Source: DASTCZ01 sp035308165
Lineage (GTDB): Bacteria > Acidobacteriota > Terriglobia > Acidiferrales > UBA7541
Assembly (NCBI GenBank): GCA_035308165.1
Contig: DATGHC010000033.1
Coordinates: 18,061 to 82,060 of the forward strand
Length of the DNA: 64,000 nucleotides
Direction: 5' to 3'
A model generated the notes under the pieces. The model was given only the letters and a program-made list of their open reading frames with translations. It made no database searches and was not told where the DNA came from. A program made the translations under genes and the position numbers. Positions within the stretch are counted from its first letter, which is position 1. Every line of letters starts with the position of its first letter. Positions 41,917-50,668 of this stretch are shown here, in pieces.

Positions 41917-41991
41917 GGCGATATCGTCTAAGGGTTAGGACGTGGCCCTCTCAAGGCCAAAATCCGGGTTCGAATCCCGGTATCGCTACCA
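41917..41991 (+). tRNA. tRNA-Glu (anticodon CTC)
   Basis: The cloverleaf is complete. Acceptor GGCGATA pairs with TATCGCT (one G-T end pair), the D stem GTCT pairs with GGAC, and the anticodon stem TGGCC/GGCCA holds the loop CTCTCAA with anticodon CTC. The T arm is CCGGG-TTCGAAT-CCCGG, and the 3' CCA is encoded. It decodes GAG. The gene is intact and stands alone, 128 bases after the hydroxyproline operon. Confidence 0.93.
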
Positions 41992-41994
41992 TAT

Positions 41995-42025
41995 AATTGC
42001 TCTCTCCCGCCCAGTTTGAGCAATT
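41995..42025 (+). terminator. Terminator hairpin after tRNA-Glu
   Basis: AATTGCTC (41995-42002) and GAGCAATT (42018-42025) are perfectly complementary with a 15-base loop, 3 bases after the tRNA CCA end. Confidence 0.45.
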
Positions 42026-42219
42026 TGCAACTAATTCTCTCCACTGGTGTTAGATCACGGGGATGTGTCGCCATTTGGCAAGCGCATGAGAAATGATGCA
42101 ACCCAGTGCATCCTTGGGTCATCAAATTGAGTACTACAGGATACATGGGTACAGGGCGGGTCTTCGGGGGCTCCGCAAAAGCCGATTGGGTGAACAGGGC
42201 AAGGGGAAAGTCTACAGTC

Positions 42220-43017
42220 ATGAGGGAATCACGAATTCAAATCAAGGGGATTACTATCTGCGGAATCGCCGCAGTTGCATTTCTTTTTGCCTTCCCTGTG
42301 TTCGGTAAGCAGCCCCTACAGGACAGTGCCACCGCGTCACCCGCCAGGGCGGATGTGAAAGCTTTGGATTCTGTCACAAACAAGGATTCCAAAGACCCAA
42401 AGAGCGCCGAGGACCCCAAGCCCGATCCAGTCAGGAAGAACGACCGGATTTTCGGCGTGATTCCGAACCATAACACTGTCGAGGGCGCCCAGGAAATCAA
42501 GCCGATATCATCCAAGGAAAAATTCAAGCTGGCGGCCGAAAGCACACTCGATCCCTACTCATTCTTGATTGCCGGGATACTTGCAGGCGAAGGGCAAGCC
42601 ACAAACGATGAACCAACCTGGGGACGAGGCTTCGTGGGATTCACGAAACGCTATGGGGCATCGGTCGCGGACCAAACCGTCGGGCCGTTGATGACCACTG
42701 GCCTATTCCCATCGCTCTTTCATCAGGATCCCCGGTATTTCCAACTTGGCCACGGGGGCTTTAAGCACCGTTTTAATTACGCATTAGTCCGCCTATTCGT
42801 GACGCGCACAGACTCCGGCAACCGCCAGTTCAATTATTCAGAATTTGTGGGCAACGCCGCGGCTGCGGGCATATCCAACGTCTACTACCCCAAGGCTGAC
42901 CGAACTCTCGAGCACAACCTTGATGAATATGCGACGCAGGTCGCGGTCGATCTACTTGGTAACGAATTAAAGGAATTTTGGCCTGACATCCGCAGAAAAG
43001 TCTTCCACAAAAAATAA
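42220..43017 (+). CDS. Exported protein of unknown function
   Basis: The product is 265 residues. A signal-like N-terminus (ITICGIAAVAFLFAFPVFG) is followed by a Lys/Asp/Ser-rich low-complexity stretch (about 30-70) and a conserved-looking body: FGVIPNHNTVEG, LDPYSFLIAGILAGEGQATN, RYGASVADQTVGPLMTTGLF, DPRYFQLGHGGFKHRFNYAL and NVYYPKADRTLEHNL. I do not know this family, though similar proteins occur in acidobacterial genomes as I recall. AAGGGGAAAG nine bases before ATG 42220 supports the start over an earlier in-frame ATG at 42106. Confidence 0.65.
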   Translation: MRESRIQIKGITICGIAAVAFLFAFPVFGKQPLQDSATASPARADVKALDSVTNKDSKDPKSAEDPKPDPVRKNDRIFGVIPNHNTVEGAQEIKPISSKEKFKLAAESTLDPYSFLIAGILAGEGQATNDEPTWGRGFVGFTKRYGASVADQTVGPLMTTGLFPSLFHQDPRYFQLGHGGFKHRFNYALVRLFVTRTDSGNRQFNYSEFVGNAAAAGISNVYYPKADRTLEHNLDEYATQVAVDLLGNELKEFWPDIRRKVFHKK

Positions 43018-43200
43018 TTCATTCCGCGTAACAGATCTCAGAATTGTTCCAGCATTTCTCGAACAACGAAACTTCTACTTCCTGGAGGTGTTTTATTGTA
43101 ATGAGAGCTGGCGATCAAACTGGAGCGGCATTGCTGGCGTCTATTCATGTAGAATAAATTACCGGCCTGCGTAGGAAGTACGACCCTGAGGAGAAATGCC

Positions 43201-45168
43201 ATGCGCACGATAAGAAGACTTGGACACGCGTTGCTCGCAATTACATTCTTGCTCGTTGGCTTTTCGTATGCCGCTTCCGCGCAGGACGATCCGCCGGGCC
43301 GTGTTGCGCGGCTCAATTTCATTAAAGGCAATGTCTCATTTCTTCCGTCTGGCGGAGGTGATGATGATTGGGTTGCCGCCGTCCCCAACCGGCCCTTGAC
43401 CATCGGAGACCGGCTGTGGGTGGATAACGACGGCCGGGCAGAGTTGCACATTGGTTCTACGGCTATGCGGATGGACCAGGGCACGGGGATTTCGTTGATC
43501 AATTTGAGCGACGATTCCGTGCAGATCCAGCTTTCCGAAGGTTCGTTGATCATTCGTCTGCGCAGGTTGGATCCAAATGAGACGTATGAAGTGGATACTC
43601 CCAATCTTGCATTTTCAATATTGCGGCCTGGTGTCTATCGCATCGATGCGAATACGGATGGAAATCGCACCGCTGTTACAGTTCGGCAGGGGCAGGGGCA
43701 AGTCACTGGAGGCGGTCGCACTTTTCCTGTTAATGCCGACCAGCAAGCCATTTTTTCAGGCACCGATACTCTCGAATACGATCTCCTTGATGCGGATGCG
43801 CAGCCCTTAAACGAATACGATACCTGGGCAGCCGACCGAGACCGCCGCGAAGACAGCTCAGTTTCCACGCGCTACGTCTCTCCGGACACAACCGGCTACG
43901 AAGATCTCGATACATATGGGACTTGGACGAGTGCGCCGGGCTACGGTCAGGTTTGGGTGCCAACCGGTGTTGTGGTGGGCTGGGCGCCCTACAGGTTCGG
44001 CCACTGGGTGTGGATTGCACCCTGGGGATGGACTTGGGTGGATGATGAACCTTGGGGGTTCGCACCGTTCCATTACGGCCGCTGGGCATTCTGGGGCGCG
44101 CGGTGGGTATGGGTGCCGGGACCGATTGGCCCGCGCCCCTGTTATGCTCCCGCTCTCGTCGCCTGGGTGGGGGGCGGACCCGGATTTAGTTTCTCTGCTT
44201 CGTTTGGAGTGGGCGGCGGAGTGGCGTGGTTCCCGTTGGGCCCGCGAGAAGTATTTGTGCCCAGCTATCACGTCACCAATGTTTACGTCACCCGCGTGAA
44301 CATCACCAATACCGTGGTGGATCGGACCACGGTCATCAATACGTACAATAACGTGAATGTGAGAAACGTAACCTACGTGAACCAGGGCGTGAATGGCAGC
44401 GTCACTGCCGTCCCGCACGATGTGTTTGTAAAAGGGCAGGCCGTCGCGCATAACAACATTCAGATTTCGCAGCGAGAAGTGATAGCGGCTCCTGTAACGC
44501 GCCAAATTCAAGTGGCGCCGCAAAAGGAGAGCATTGTGGGCGCGGCCCGTCCGGTCGCGGTCAAGCCTCCGCCAACCATGCTCACCCGCCCCGTAGTGGC
44601 GACTCCAGGCGCAATCCAAAAGATTCCAACGCAACGGCCAGGACCCGGACTACCACCATCGAATTTGCGTCCAACGGGGCAACCTATCAATGGCAATCCC
44701 GGCAACGGTGGAAATCAGGGGAACAATATCAACCCTCGTGACGAGCGCAACCCGACGAACCCGGCCGGAAAAGATCAACCGCCGCCGCCCGTACGCGGGA
44801 ACTTTCCACCACAGCAACCAGTGCAGCCGGTGAATCCGCCTGTGAAGATTCAGCCACCTCCGCCGACACGTGAGAATTTCCCGCGGCAACAACCTGTGGA
44901 GCCGGTCGTTAAAGACCAGCCACCGCCGCCAGCACGACCCAATTTCCCGGCTCAACAGCCACCGCCCATCGTGAGGCCTGCTCCGCCGGTACGTCCGCCT
45001 ACGGTCCAGGAACAAACAAATGAACAATCAAAACAGAAATCCTGGGAAGACGCTCATCCGAGGCCTCCGGTGAGACAATCCCCGCCGCCGGCACCCCCGA
45101 AGCAGGCACCGCCGCCGCCGGGGAAACAACCGCCGCCCAAGAAGCCCGGCGGGGGCACGGACCTCTAG
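43201..45168 (+). CDS. FecR/DUF6600 secreted protein with Pro-rich tail
   Basis: The product is 655 residues. A signal peptide (ALLAITFLLVGFSYAASAQ) precedes a FecR-like domain (about 35-190: VARLNFIKGNVSFL, RPLTIGDRLWVDNDGRAELH, YEVDTPNLAFSILRPGVYRI, VTVRQGQGQVTG). The DUF6600 Trp-rich strands follow (APYRFGHWVWIAPWGWTWVD, WGFAPFHYGRW), and a long Asn/Pro-rich tail contains three imperfect PPPPxRxNFPxQQP repeats. FecR domains usually relay signals or act as periplasmic scaffolds; the DUF6600 role is unknown. A second gene of the same architecture lies at 48255, with a two-component pair between them. The start is ATG 43201. Confidence 0.82.
   Translation: MRTIRRLGHALLAITFLLVGFSYAASAQDDPPGRVARLNFIKGNVSFLPSGGGDDDWVAAVPNRPLTIGDRLWVDNDGRAELHIGSTAMRMDQGTGISLINLSDDSVQIQLSEGSLIIRLRRLDPNETYEVDTPNLAFSILRPGVYRIDANTDGNRTAVTVRQGQGQVTGGGRTFPVNADQQAIFSGTDTLEYDLLDADAQPLNEYDTWAADRDRREDSSVSTRYVSPDTTGYEDLDTYGTWTSAPGYGQVWVPTGVVVGWAPYRFGHWVWIAPWGWTWVDDEPWGFAPFHYGRWAFWGARWVWVPGPIGPRPCYAPALVAWVGGGPGFSFSASFGVGGGVAWFPLGPREVFVPSYHVTNVYVTRVNITNTVVDRTTVINTYNNVNVRNVTYVNQGVNGSVTAVPHDVFVKGQAVAHNNIQISQREVIAAPVTRQIQVAPQKESIVGAARPVAVKPPPTMLTRPVVATPGAIQKIPTQRPGPGLPPSNLRPTGQPINGNPGNGGNQGNNINPRDERNPTNPAGKDQPPPPVRGNFPPQQPVQPVNPPVKIQPPPPTRENFPRQQPVEPVVKDQPPPPARPNFPAQQPPPIVRPAPPVRPPTVQEQTNEQSKQKSWEDAHPRPPVRQSPPPAPPKQAPPPPGKQPPPKKPGGGTDL
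44773..44970 (+). repeat. Three imperfect Pro-rich coding repeats
   Basis: Units of about 25 codons read QPPPPVRGNFPPQQPVQPV, QPPPPTRENFPRQQPVEPV and QPPPPARPNFPAQQPPPIV. They form a polyproline-type stalk in the FecR/DUF6600 protein. Confidence 0.65.
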
Positions 45169-45212
45169 AGATGGTTTTTTCTTAGGAACTGTGCGTTGGG
45201 ATACCAGCGGAG

Positions 45213-46616
45213 ATGGCGCATAATCTGCCAGTGCACAGCACTTCGTCCGTCGAATTGAACACAGAACACGCGGGGCCTGAGTCCACCGGGGCCGGCTTGA
45301 CTCTCGCTTCCAATTTGTCCCGTGAACTTCCGAACCGCCGCACTCTGAATTGGATAGATGCACTTTTCCTTCTGTTTATCGCGGGACTCGCGATTCTTCC
45401 ACCCGTCAGAGAACCTCACAAACAGCTTATCCTGGTGGCCATTGCTCTACTTCAACTTTTAGAAGTCAAATTGGTCCGCCTATCCCCTCGTTTGGGCCCC
45501 AGCTACTCCGTGATTTTGAAAATCTTGCTGGCCACAATTTTGCTGGACCACACCGGCGGAGAGATCGCCATCAACAGCAGTTATTGGCCGATCTATTTTC
45601 TGCCCGTGGTGACGGCGGCAACCTATTTCAATACCTGGGCCACTTTGGCGTGGACAGGGTTGGCCTCCGCGGCGTATTGCGCCTATTTGATCCCCGCATT
45701 GCAGGAATTCTTTCTAACTAGCGAAGACAAGGGAGAACTTGCCACGCGGGTGTTGTTCCTGTTTTTGGCGGCGATGCTGACCAATCGCTTTGCGATAGAA
45801 ATCCGGCGGCGCGCCGCGGCTTATCAAACTCTCGCGGAACAAATGACGGAGACCAACCGTCGTTTGGCTGAAGTGCAGGAGGAGGCACGGCGCTCGGAGA
45901 GACTCGCTGCGCTTGGTCAGATGTCAGCCGGATTGGCGCACGAAATTCGTAATCCACTCGGCGTGATCAAAGGCTCGGCGGAAATGCTTACCAAAAGGGT
46001 TCAGGACACGAATCCTCTGGCGGCCGAATTGGCCGGCTACATTTCCACCGAGGTAAACCGTTTGAGCGCCCTGGTCGCGCGGTTCCTGGATTTTGCGCGC
46101 CCACAGGCCCTGGAACTCGTTCCCGGAAATGTCAGCGAAGTTGTGGATCAGGCGCTCGCTGCCGTGACCGCGGAGCGCCCCGACGCCAAAGTTGTCATCG
46201 AACGCAAGTACACCGAGGGTTTGCCGCAGGTGCGTATGGACGATCGCCTGGCCGAACAGGTATTCCACAATCTGGCGCTCAATGCTTATGAAGCCATGGA
46301 GCCCGACGGAGGAATTCTGCGCGTGGATATTTCTGATGCGCGCCGCGAAGCGGGTGAGGGAGTGGAAGTCACTTTGCTTGACAGCGGTCCGGGCATCCCT
46401 CCGGAGATTTCCGAGCAAATCTTCAATCCGTTTTTCACAACGAAAAAAACAGGGGTCGGCCTGGGTCTGGCCATCGTCTCAAAGATTGTGGACGAACATC
46501 ATGGTTCCTTGCGCCTGGTGACCGAACCAGGACGCGGCGCGTGTTTTCGCGTGTTTTTCCCTTCCGCGGAGGATCCCGCGCCCGCGTCAACAGCTTCGCA
46601 ACCACGCGCCTCCTGA
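45213..46616 (+). CDS. NtrB-like membrane sensor histidine kinase
   Basis: The product is 467 residues. A short tail precedes about five to six membrane helices (44-195) with small loops and no large periplasmic domain, suggesting sensing in or near the membrane. The kinase core has the phospho-acceptor His243 in GLAHEIRNPLGVIKG, an N box (VFHNLALNAYEAM), and G boxes DSGPGIPPEISEQI and GVGLGLAIVSKIVDEHHG. The H box is of the NtrB/AtoS type. It lies 15 bases before an NtrC-type regulator, its evident partner. The start ATG 45213 gives a sensible N-terminus. Confidence 0.88.
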   Translation: MAHNLPVHSTSSVELNTEHAGPESTGAGLTLASNLSRELPNRRTLNWIDALFLLFIAGLAILPPVREPHKQLILVAIALLQLLEVKLVRLSPRLGPSYSVILKILLATILLDHTGGEIAINSSYWPIYFLPVVTAATYFNTWATLAWTGLASAAYCAYLIPALQEFFLTSEDKGELATRVLFLFLAAMLTNRFAIEIRRRAAAYQTLAEQMTETNRRLAEVQEEARRSERLAALGQMSAGLAHEIRNPLGVIKGSAEMLTKRVQDTNPLAAELAGYISTEVNRLSALVARFLDFARPQALELVPGNVSEVVDQALAAVTAERPDAKVVIERKYTEGLPQVRMDDRLAEQVFHNLALNAYEAMEPDGGILRVDISDARREAGEGVEVTLLDSGPGIPPEISEQIFNPFFTTKKTGVGLGLAIVSKIVDEHHGSLRLVTEPGRGACFRVFFPSAEDPAPASTASQPRAS

Positions 46617-46631
46617 TACCATACGACGACC

Positions 46632-48002
46632 ATGCCCGCGATATTGATTGTTGAAGACGAAGCCAAGATGCGCCGCCTGCTGGAGCTGAACCTCGCCGAG
46701 GAAGGCTGGACCACCTTCTCCGCCGGCGACGCCGAATCCGGATTAAAGATCTTCCGCCAGGAAACCGTGGATCTTGTCCTTACGGATTTCAAGCTTCCGG
46801 GCATGAACGGTCTCGAACTTCTGAAGGCCATTCGTCACGGCAACTCCGAAACTCCCGTGGTGATGATGACCGCCTACGGCAACGTGGAAACGGCTGTCGA
46901 GGCCATGAAAAATGGAGCCAGCAACTATGTGCTCAAGCCATTTTCCCTTGAAGAGATCAAGCTTGTGGTCCACAAGGAGCTTGGCGTTCGTCAGTTGCGC
47001 GCGGAAAACCGAACTCTGCGGGAAGAGCTCGGCCACCGCTATGAGTATCCGAACATCGTGGCTCGCAGCTCCCAGATGCAGGAGGTCCTTGCGGCCGTCG
47101 AGCGTGTTGCCCCGACAAATTCCACGGTCTTGATCGGCGGGGAAAGCGGAGTAGGCAAAGAGCTTGTCGCGCGTGCCATTCACCAGCATTCGCGGCGGTC
47201 TTCGGGGCCATTCGTCAAAATTAATTGCACCGCCATCCCCGAAAACCTTCTGGAGAGCGAATTGTTCGGTTACGAAAAAGGCGCGTTCACCGGAGCGACC
47301 GCCAGCAAGCCCGGAAAATTTGAGCTGGCCGACAAGGGCACCTTGTTTCTCGACGAAATCGGCGATGTCCCGGCGGCGACGCAGGCCAAGCTTCTGCGCG
47401 TGCTGCAGGAGCGCGAATTTGAGCGGTTGGGTGGAACGCGCACTATCAAAGTGGATGTTCGGTTGATCGCCGCCACAAACCGCGATCTTCGCGCGGCGCT
47501 CGAAGACGGAACTTTCCGGCAGGACCTCTATTACCGCCTCAATGTGGTTCCAATTGATGTGCCGCCGCTTCGCAGCCATAAGGAAGACATCCCAGGCCTG
47601 GTGGAATTGTTTCTTGAGAAAAATCGGAGGAGCTTCGGCAAATCAATTCGTGGAGTGGCTCCACAGGCTCTACAGCTTTTGACCAGTTTCCACTGGCCGG
47701 GCAATGTGCGCGAACTGGAAAATATTGTTGAACGCTCGGCTACCTTCGCCAAAGGTGAATTGATTGAACCGCAGGACATTCACCTCGATTCGGAGCCAGG
47801 GAAGTCTCCAAACTCTACGCCGAGTTTTCTGCCACAGGGGATGACGCTAGACCAATGGGAAGACGAAATGATTCGTGAATCGCTGCGCCGATCCGGCGGC
47901 AACAAGAGCCAGGCCGCCCGCTTGCTCGGGCTTTCACGCAATGCGTTGCGCTATCGCCTCACCAAGATTGGCATCTCCGACGAACCCGTCGAGGAGGAAT
48001 AA
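46632..48002 (+). CDS. NtrC-family sigma-54 response regulator
   Basis: The product is 456 residues. A receiver domain with phospho-acceptor Asp52 (LVLTDFKLPGMNG) leads to an AAA+ domain with Walker A GESGVGKE (170-177), the sigma-54 contact GAFTGA (217-222) and Walker B LFLDEIGD. A Fis-type helix-turn-helix at the end (NKSQAARLLGLSRNALRYRL) binds DNA. It activates sigma-54 RNA polymerase when phosphorylated, likely by the kinase 15 bases upstream. Targets could include the FecR/DUF6600 genes on either side, or the trehalose operon. Confidence 0.92.
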   Translation: MPAILIVEDEAKMRRLLELNLAEEGWTTFSAGDAESGLKIFRQETVDLVLTDFKLPGMNGLELLKAIRHGNSETPVVMMTAYGNVETAVEAMKNGASNYVLKPFSLEEIKLVVHKELGVRQLRAENRTLREELGHRYEYPNIVARSSQMQEVLAAVERVAPTNSTVLIGGESGVGKELVARAIHQHSRRSSGPFVKINCTAIPENLLESELFGYEKGAFTGATASKPGKFELADKGTLFLDEIGDVPAATQAKLLRVLQEREFERLGGTRTIKVDVRLIAATNRDLRAALEDGTFRQDLYYRLNVVPIDVPPLRSHKEDIPGLVELFLEKNRRSFGKSIRGVAPQALQLLTSFHWPGNVRELENIVERSATFAKGELIEPQDIHLDSEPGKSPNSTPSFLPQGMTLDQWEDEMIRESLRRSGGNKSQAARLLGLSRNALRYRLTKIGISDEPVEEE

Positions 48003-48159
48003 GTCCATTCCTCACCGTCAATCGCCCCTGGCCGAAATCCACCACCTCTGGTTGAAAGCCACCGTGTATTTACGGCAGTGCTGCGAGCTTTGAACCCCCA
48101 GACCCCTGTAAATATCTCATTTATAGTGACTTAGAGAATCTCTTCGGCCTGACGATTGT

Positions 48160-48175
48160 TGGCCATCGTTGTGCA
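48160..48175 (+). promoter_or_regulatory. Weak sigma-54-like site before the second FecR/DUF6600 gene
   Basis: TGGCCA (48160-48165), five bases and GTGCA (48171-48175) keep the GG-N10-GC spacing but miss consensus in both boxes. It is 80 bases before the ATG at 48255, just behind an NtrC-type gene, so position makes it plausible. It resembles the sequence at 10034-10049. Confidence 0.25.
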
Positions 48176-48254
48176 ATTACTGGTTCGGGCTGCCGCATGT
48201 CTCTGTAAGCTGAGTTTAGCTCACGGAGCCGGTCAGCCGGATTCGAGGTGGGCC

Positions 48255-50582
48255 ATGAAACGATTTTACGGAATTCTTGGCGTACTGCTGATGGCTTCAT
48301 TTGCCGCAGGGCGATGCGGCGCGCAAGCGGGACCTCCGCCTGTTCAAGGTCAAGGCGCACCACCCGCACAAGCCGGTCAAACTGACCAGGACGCGCAGAC
48401 GCAGAAGGATCCGAATCAGGGAGTCGCGCGCATCAGCATGATCCAAGGTGACGCGTCAACGCAGCGCGGCGACTCGGGCGACTGGATGGCCGCGGCATTA
48501 AATGGCGCCGTTGTTTCCGGCGACAAAGTTTCCACGGCCGATGGCGCGAGAATGGAATTGCAGCTCGACTTCGCCAACATTCTTCGCCTCTCCGGAAATA
48601 CTGAAGCCGACATTTCCGATTTCACCCACAATCACATTCAATTACAGATTGCGCAGGGTCTGATTGACTACACCGTACTAAAAACAAATCAAGCTGACCT
48701 GGAAATTGACACTCCCAATGTTGGCGTGCAACTCCTCCGCGAAGGTACTTACCGCATACAAGTGAACTCCGCCAATGAGACGGTGGTAATAGTCAGAGAT
48801 GGCGAGGTTGAATTATCCACCCCCAGCGGAAGCATCAAAGTTGGCAAGGGCGAGATGGCCACCATTCGTGGTGTTGGGACAGATGCGGAATACAAAAAAG
48901 GTGATGCGTCCTCGAAAGACGACTGGGACAAGTGGAATGAAGATCGCGACCGCGCAATGGAAAAGGCGCAGAGCTGGAAGCACGTCAATCCTTACTACAC
49001 CGGTGCAAACGATTTGGACAACAACGGCACCTGGAGCGAAGCACCCGATTACGGGCAGGTCTGGACACCCAATCAAGGGCCAGACTGGGCTCCCTACAGC
49101 GACGGCAATTGGGTCTGGGAACCGTATTACGGTTGGACTTGGGTGTCGAATGAGCCTTGGGGCTGGGCCCCCTATCACTATGGCCGCTGGTTCCAATACG
49201 GCGGTGCGTGGCGCTGGTGGCCGGGGCCTGTCTATGCCGGATATGAACCAGTATGGGCGCCTGCATATGTTTCCTTCTTCGGATATGGCGCTGGCGGATT
49301 CGGCCTCGACTTTGGCTTCGGATTTGGTTTCGGGGATATCGGCTGGCTCCCGATCGGGCCATGCGATCCGTTCTTCCCCTGGTGGGGATGGGGCGGCGGC
49401 TTCGGATTTGGTTTCTTCGGCTTCCACGACTTCGATCGGTTCCGCTGGGGCGGACGTGATTGGGATGATTTCCAGAACCGATTCCCAGGCGGGCGTCGTC
49501 CGCTCGCTGGGCGGTTTGATGAGCGGTTCTCCAATTTCCGCCAGGCTCCGAATAATCCGCGCATTCTCCACGGCGTATCCTCGGTCCACGCGAATCAATT
49601 CGGGCACGGCCCTGTCATAGCCAAGCGGGGCATTACGATGAATGATTTCAACGGCGCTCACGGAGTGAGCCGCAGCATGCCTGTAGTGCCGACGCGGCAG
49701 AGCCTCTCGCCGACAAACCGGGCGGCCAATCCATCAACGATTCACAACAATGCACCAACCCACTTCTCCGGTGTCAAGTCGCAACAGACTGGCCAACAAC
49801 GGACAAGTTTCAATGACCAGGCAGGCCGTATTCAGCAGGCGTTGCATGGCAACGGCGGAAATTCTACTCTGCAACGCGGCGGCGCAATTGGTGTAGGGTC
49901 CGGCAACGGGCAATCAAGACAGCCCGTGACTTCAACCAAACCGTTTACTGGGAACAGCAGTCGGCCCGGCGGTGCGCCCGTAATCGGGACTCAAGGGAAT
50001 AAAGGAACTAACAAGGCCGATGGTTTCCAGCGCTTCAATGGTCCCAACCAAAACGGTTCAACTCTGAATCGAGGCAGCGCAGGAAACACGCAGAACGATC
50101 GGCCACCCTCGGCAAGATCATTTGAAGGGCAGGGAACCGAGCAGCGAGTGCAACAGGGACAGAACCAGAACGGTTTCCAGCGCTTCAGCGGTCAGCCGAA
50201 TCAACAGCCGGCGCAGCCGAGATTTCAAGGCGGGCAACAACCTGTTCGTCCGGCATATGGCGGAAACTCAGCGACCAATTCACGCACGCCACTTAACATG
50301 CGAAGGCCAATCGTCAACAACAATAACCGCGTACCGAGCGGCAGTTATGGCGGCTACCGTCCGCCATCCAATGGAGGGTACCGCCCACCTAGTCCGCCTC
50401 CCAGCCGTCCGAGTTACGGTGGGGGCGGCGGCAACAGTGGCGGCCGTCCAAGCTATGGCGGTGGTGGAAGTGTCGGGCGCCCGAGTGCTGGCGGAGGGGG
50501 CGGATCCCACACTAGCGGTGGTGGCGGAGGTGGCTCCCACGGTAGCAGTGGTGGCGGAGGTGGTGGTGGGCATCACCACTAG
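48255..50582 (+). CDS. FecR/DUF6600 secreted protein with Gly/His-rich tail
   Basis: The product is 775 residues with a signal peptide (ILGVLLMASFAAGRCGAQ). A FecR-like domain (VARISMIQGDASTQRGDSG, GDKVSTADGARMELQLDF, EIDTPNVGVQLLREGTYRIQ) is followed by DUF6600 Trp-rich strands (APYSDGNWVWEPYYGWTWVS, WGWAPYHYGRWFQYG) and long low-complexity regions. Those are a Gly/Phe/Asp stretch (GGFGFGFFGFHDFD), Asn/Gln-rich repeats with DGFQRFNG and NGFQRFSG, and a Gly-rich end with terminal HHH. It parallels the gene at 43201, but the tails differ. GAGGTGGG before ATG 48255 sets the start; an extension to 48156 lacks signal character. Confidence 0.82.
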   Translation: MKRFYGILGVLLMASFAAGRCGAQAGPPPVQGQGAPPAQAGQTDQDAQTQKDPNQGVARISMIQGDASTQRGDSGDWMAAALNGAVVSGDKVSTADGARMELQLDFANILRLSGNTEADISDFTHNHIQLQIAQGLIDYTVLKTNQADLEIDTPNVGVQLLREGTYRIQVNSANETVVIVRDGEVELSTPSGSIKVGKGEMATIRGVGTDAEYKKGDASSKDDWDKWNEDRDRAMEKAQSWKHVNPYYTGANDLDNNGTWSEAPDYGQVWTPNQGPDWAPYSDGNWVWEPYYGWTWVSNEPWGWAPYHYGRWFQYGGAWRWWPGPVYAGYEPVWAPAYVSFFGYGAGGFGLDFGFGFGFGDIGWLPIGPCDPFFPWWGWGGGFGFGFFGFHDFDRFRWGGRDWDDFQNRFPGGRRPLAGRFDERFSNFRQAPNNPRILHGVSSVHANQFGHGPVIAKRGITMNDFNGAHGVSRSMPVVPTRQSLSPTNRAANPSTIHNNAPTHFSGVKSQQTGQQRTSFNDQAGRIQQALHGNGGNSTLQRGGAIGVGSGNGQSRQPVTSTKPFTGNSSRPGGAPVIGTQGNKGTNKADGFQRFNGPNQNGSTLNRGSAGNTQNDRPPSARSFEGQGTEQRVQQGQNQNGFQRFSGQPNQQPAQPRFQGGQQPVRPAYGGNSATNSRTPLNMRRPIVNNNNRVPSGSYGGYRPPSNGGYRPPSPPPSRPSYGGGGGNSGGRPSYGGGGSVGRPSAGGGGGSHTSGGGGGGSHGSSGGGGGGGHHH

Positions 50583-50621
50583 ATCAGGCCGTCAACCTAA
50601 AGATTGATCTCTCTGCCCACA

Positions 50622-50668
50622 AATAAACGGCGCGGCTGACTCCCCACTGAGTCACCGCGCCGTTTATT
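50622..50668. terminator. Bidirectional terminator between convergent genes
   Basis: AATAAACGGCGCGG-C-TGACTC (50622-50642) pairs with GAGTCA-CCGCGCCGTTTATT (50649-50668), a 20-bp stem with one bulge and a 6-base loop flanked by A and T runs on the two sides. It serves both the FecR/DUF6600 gene (plus) and the SPFH gene (minus), whose stop codon overlaps the stem end. Confidence 0.8.

Noticed and set aside
41790..42219. Attachment site or island next to the tRNA-Glu gene
   Set aside because: No integrase, duplicated tRNA end or shift in composition was found on either side.
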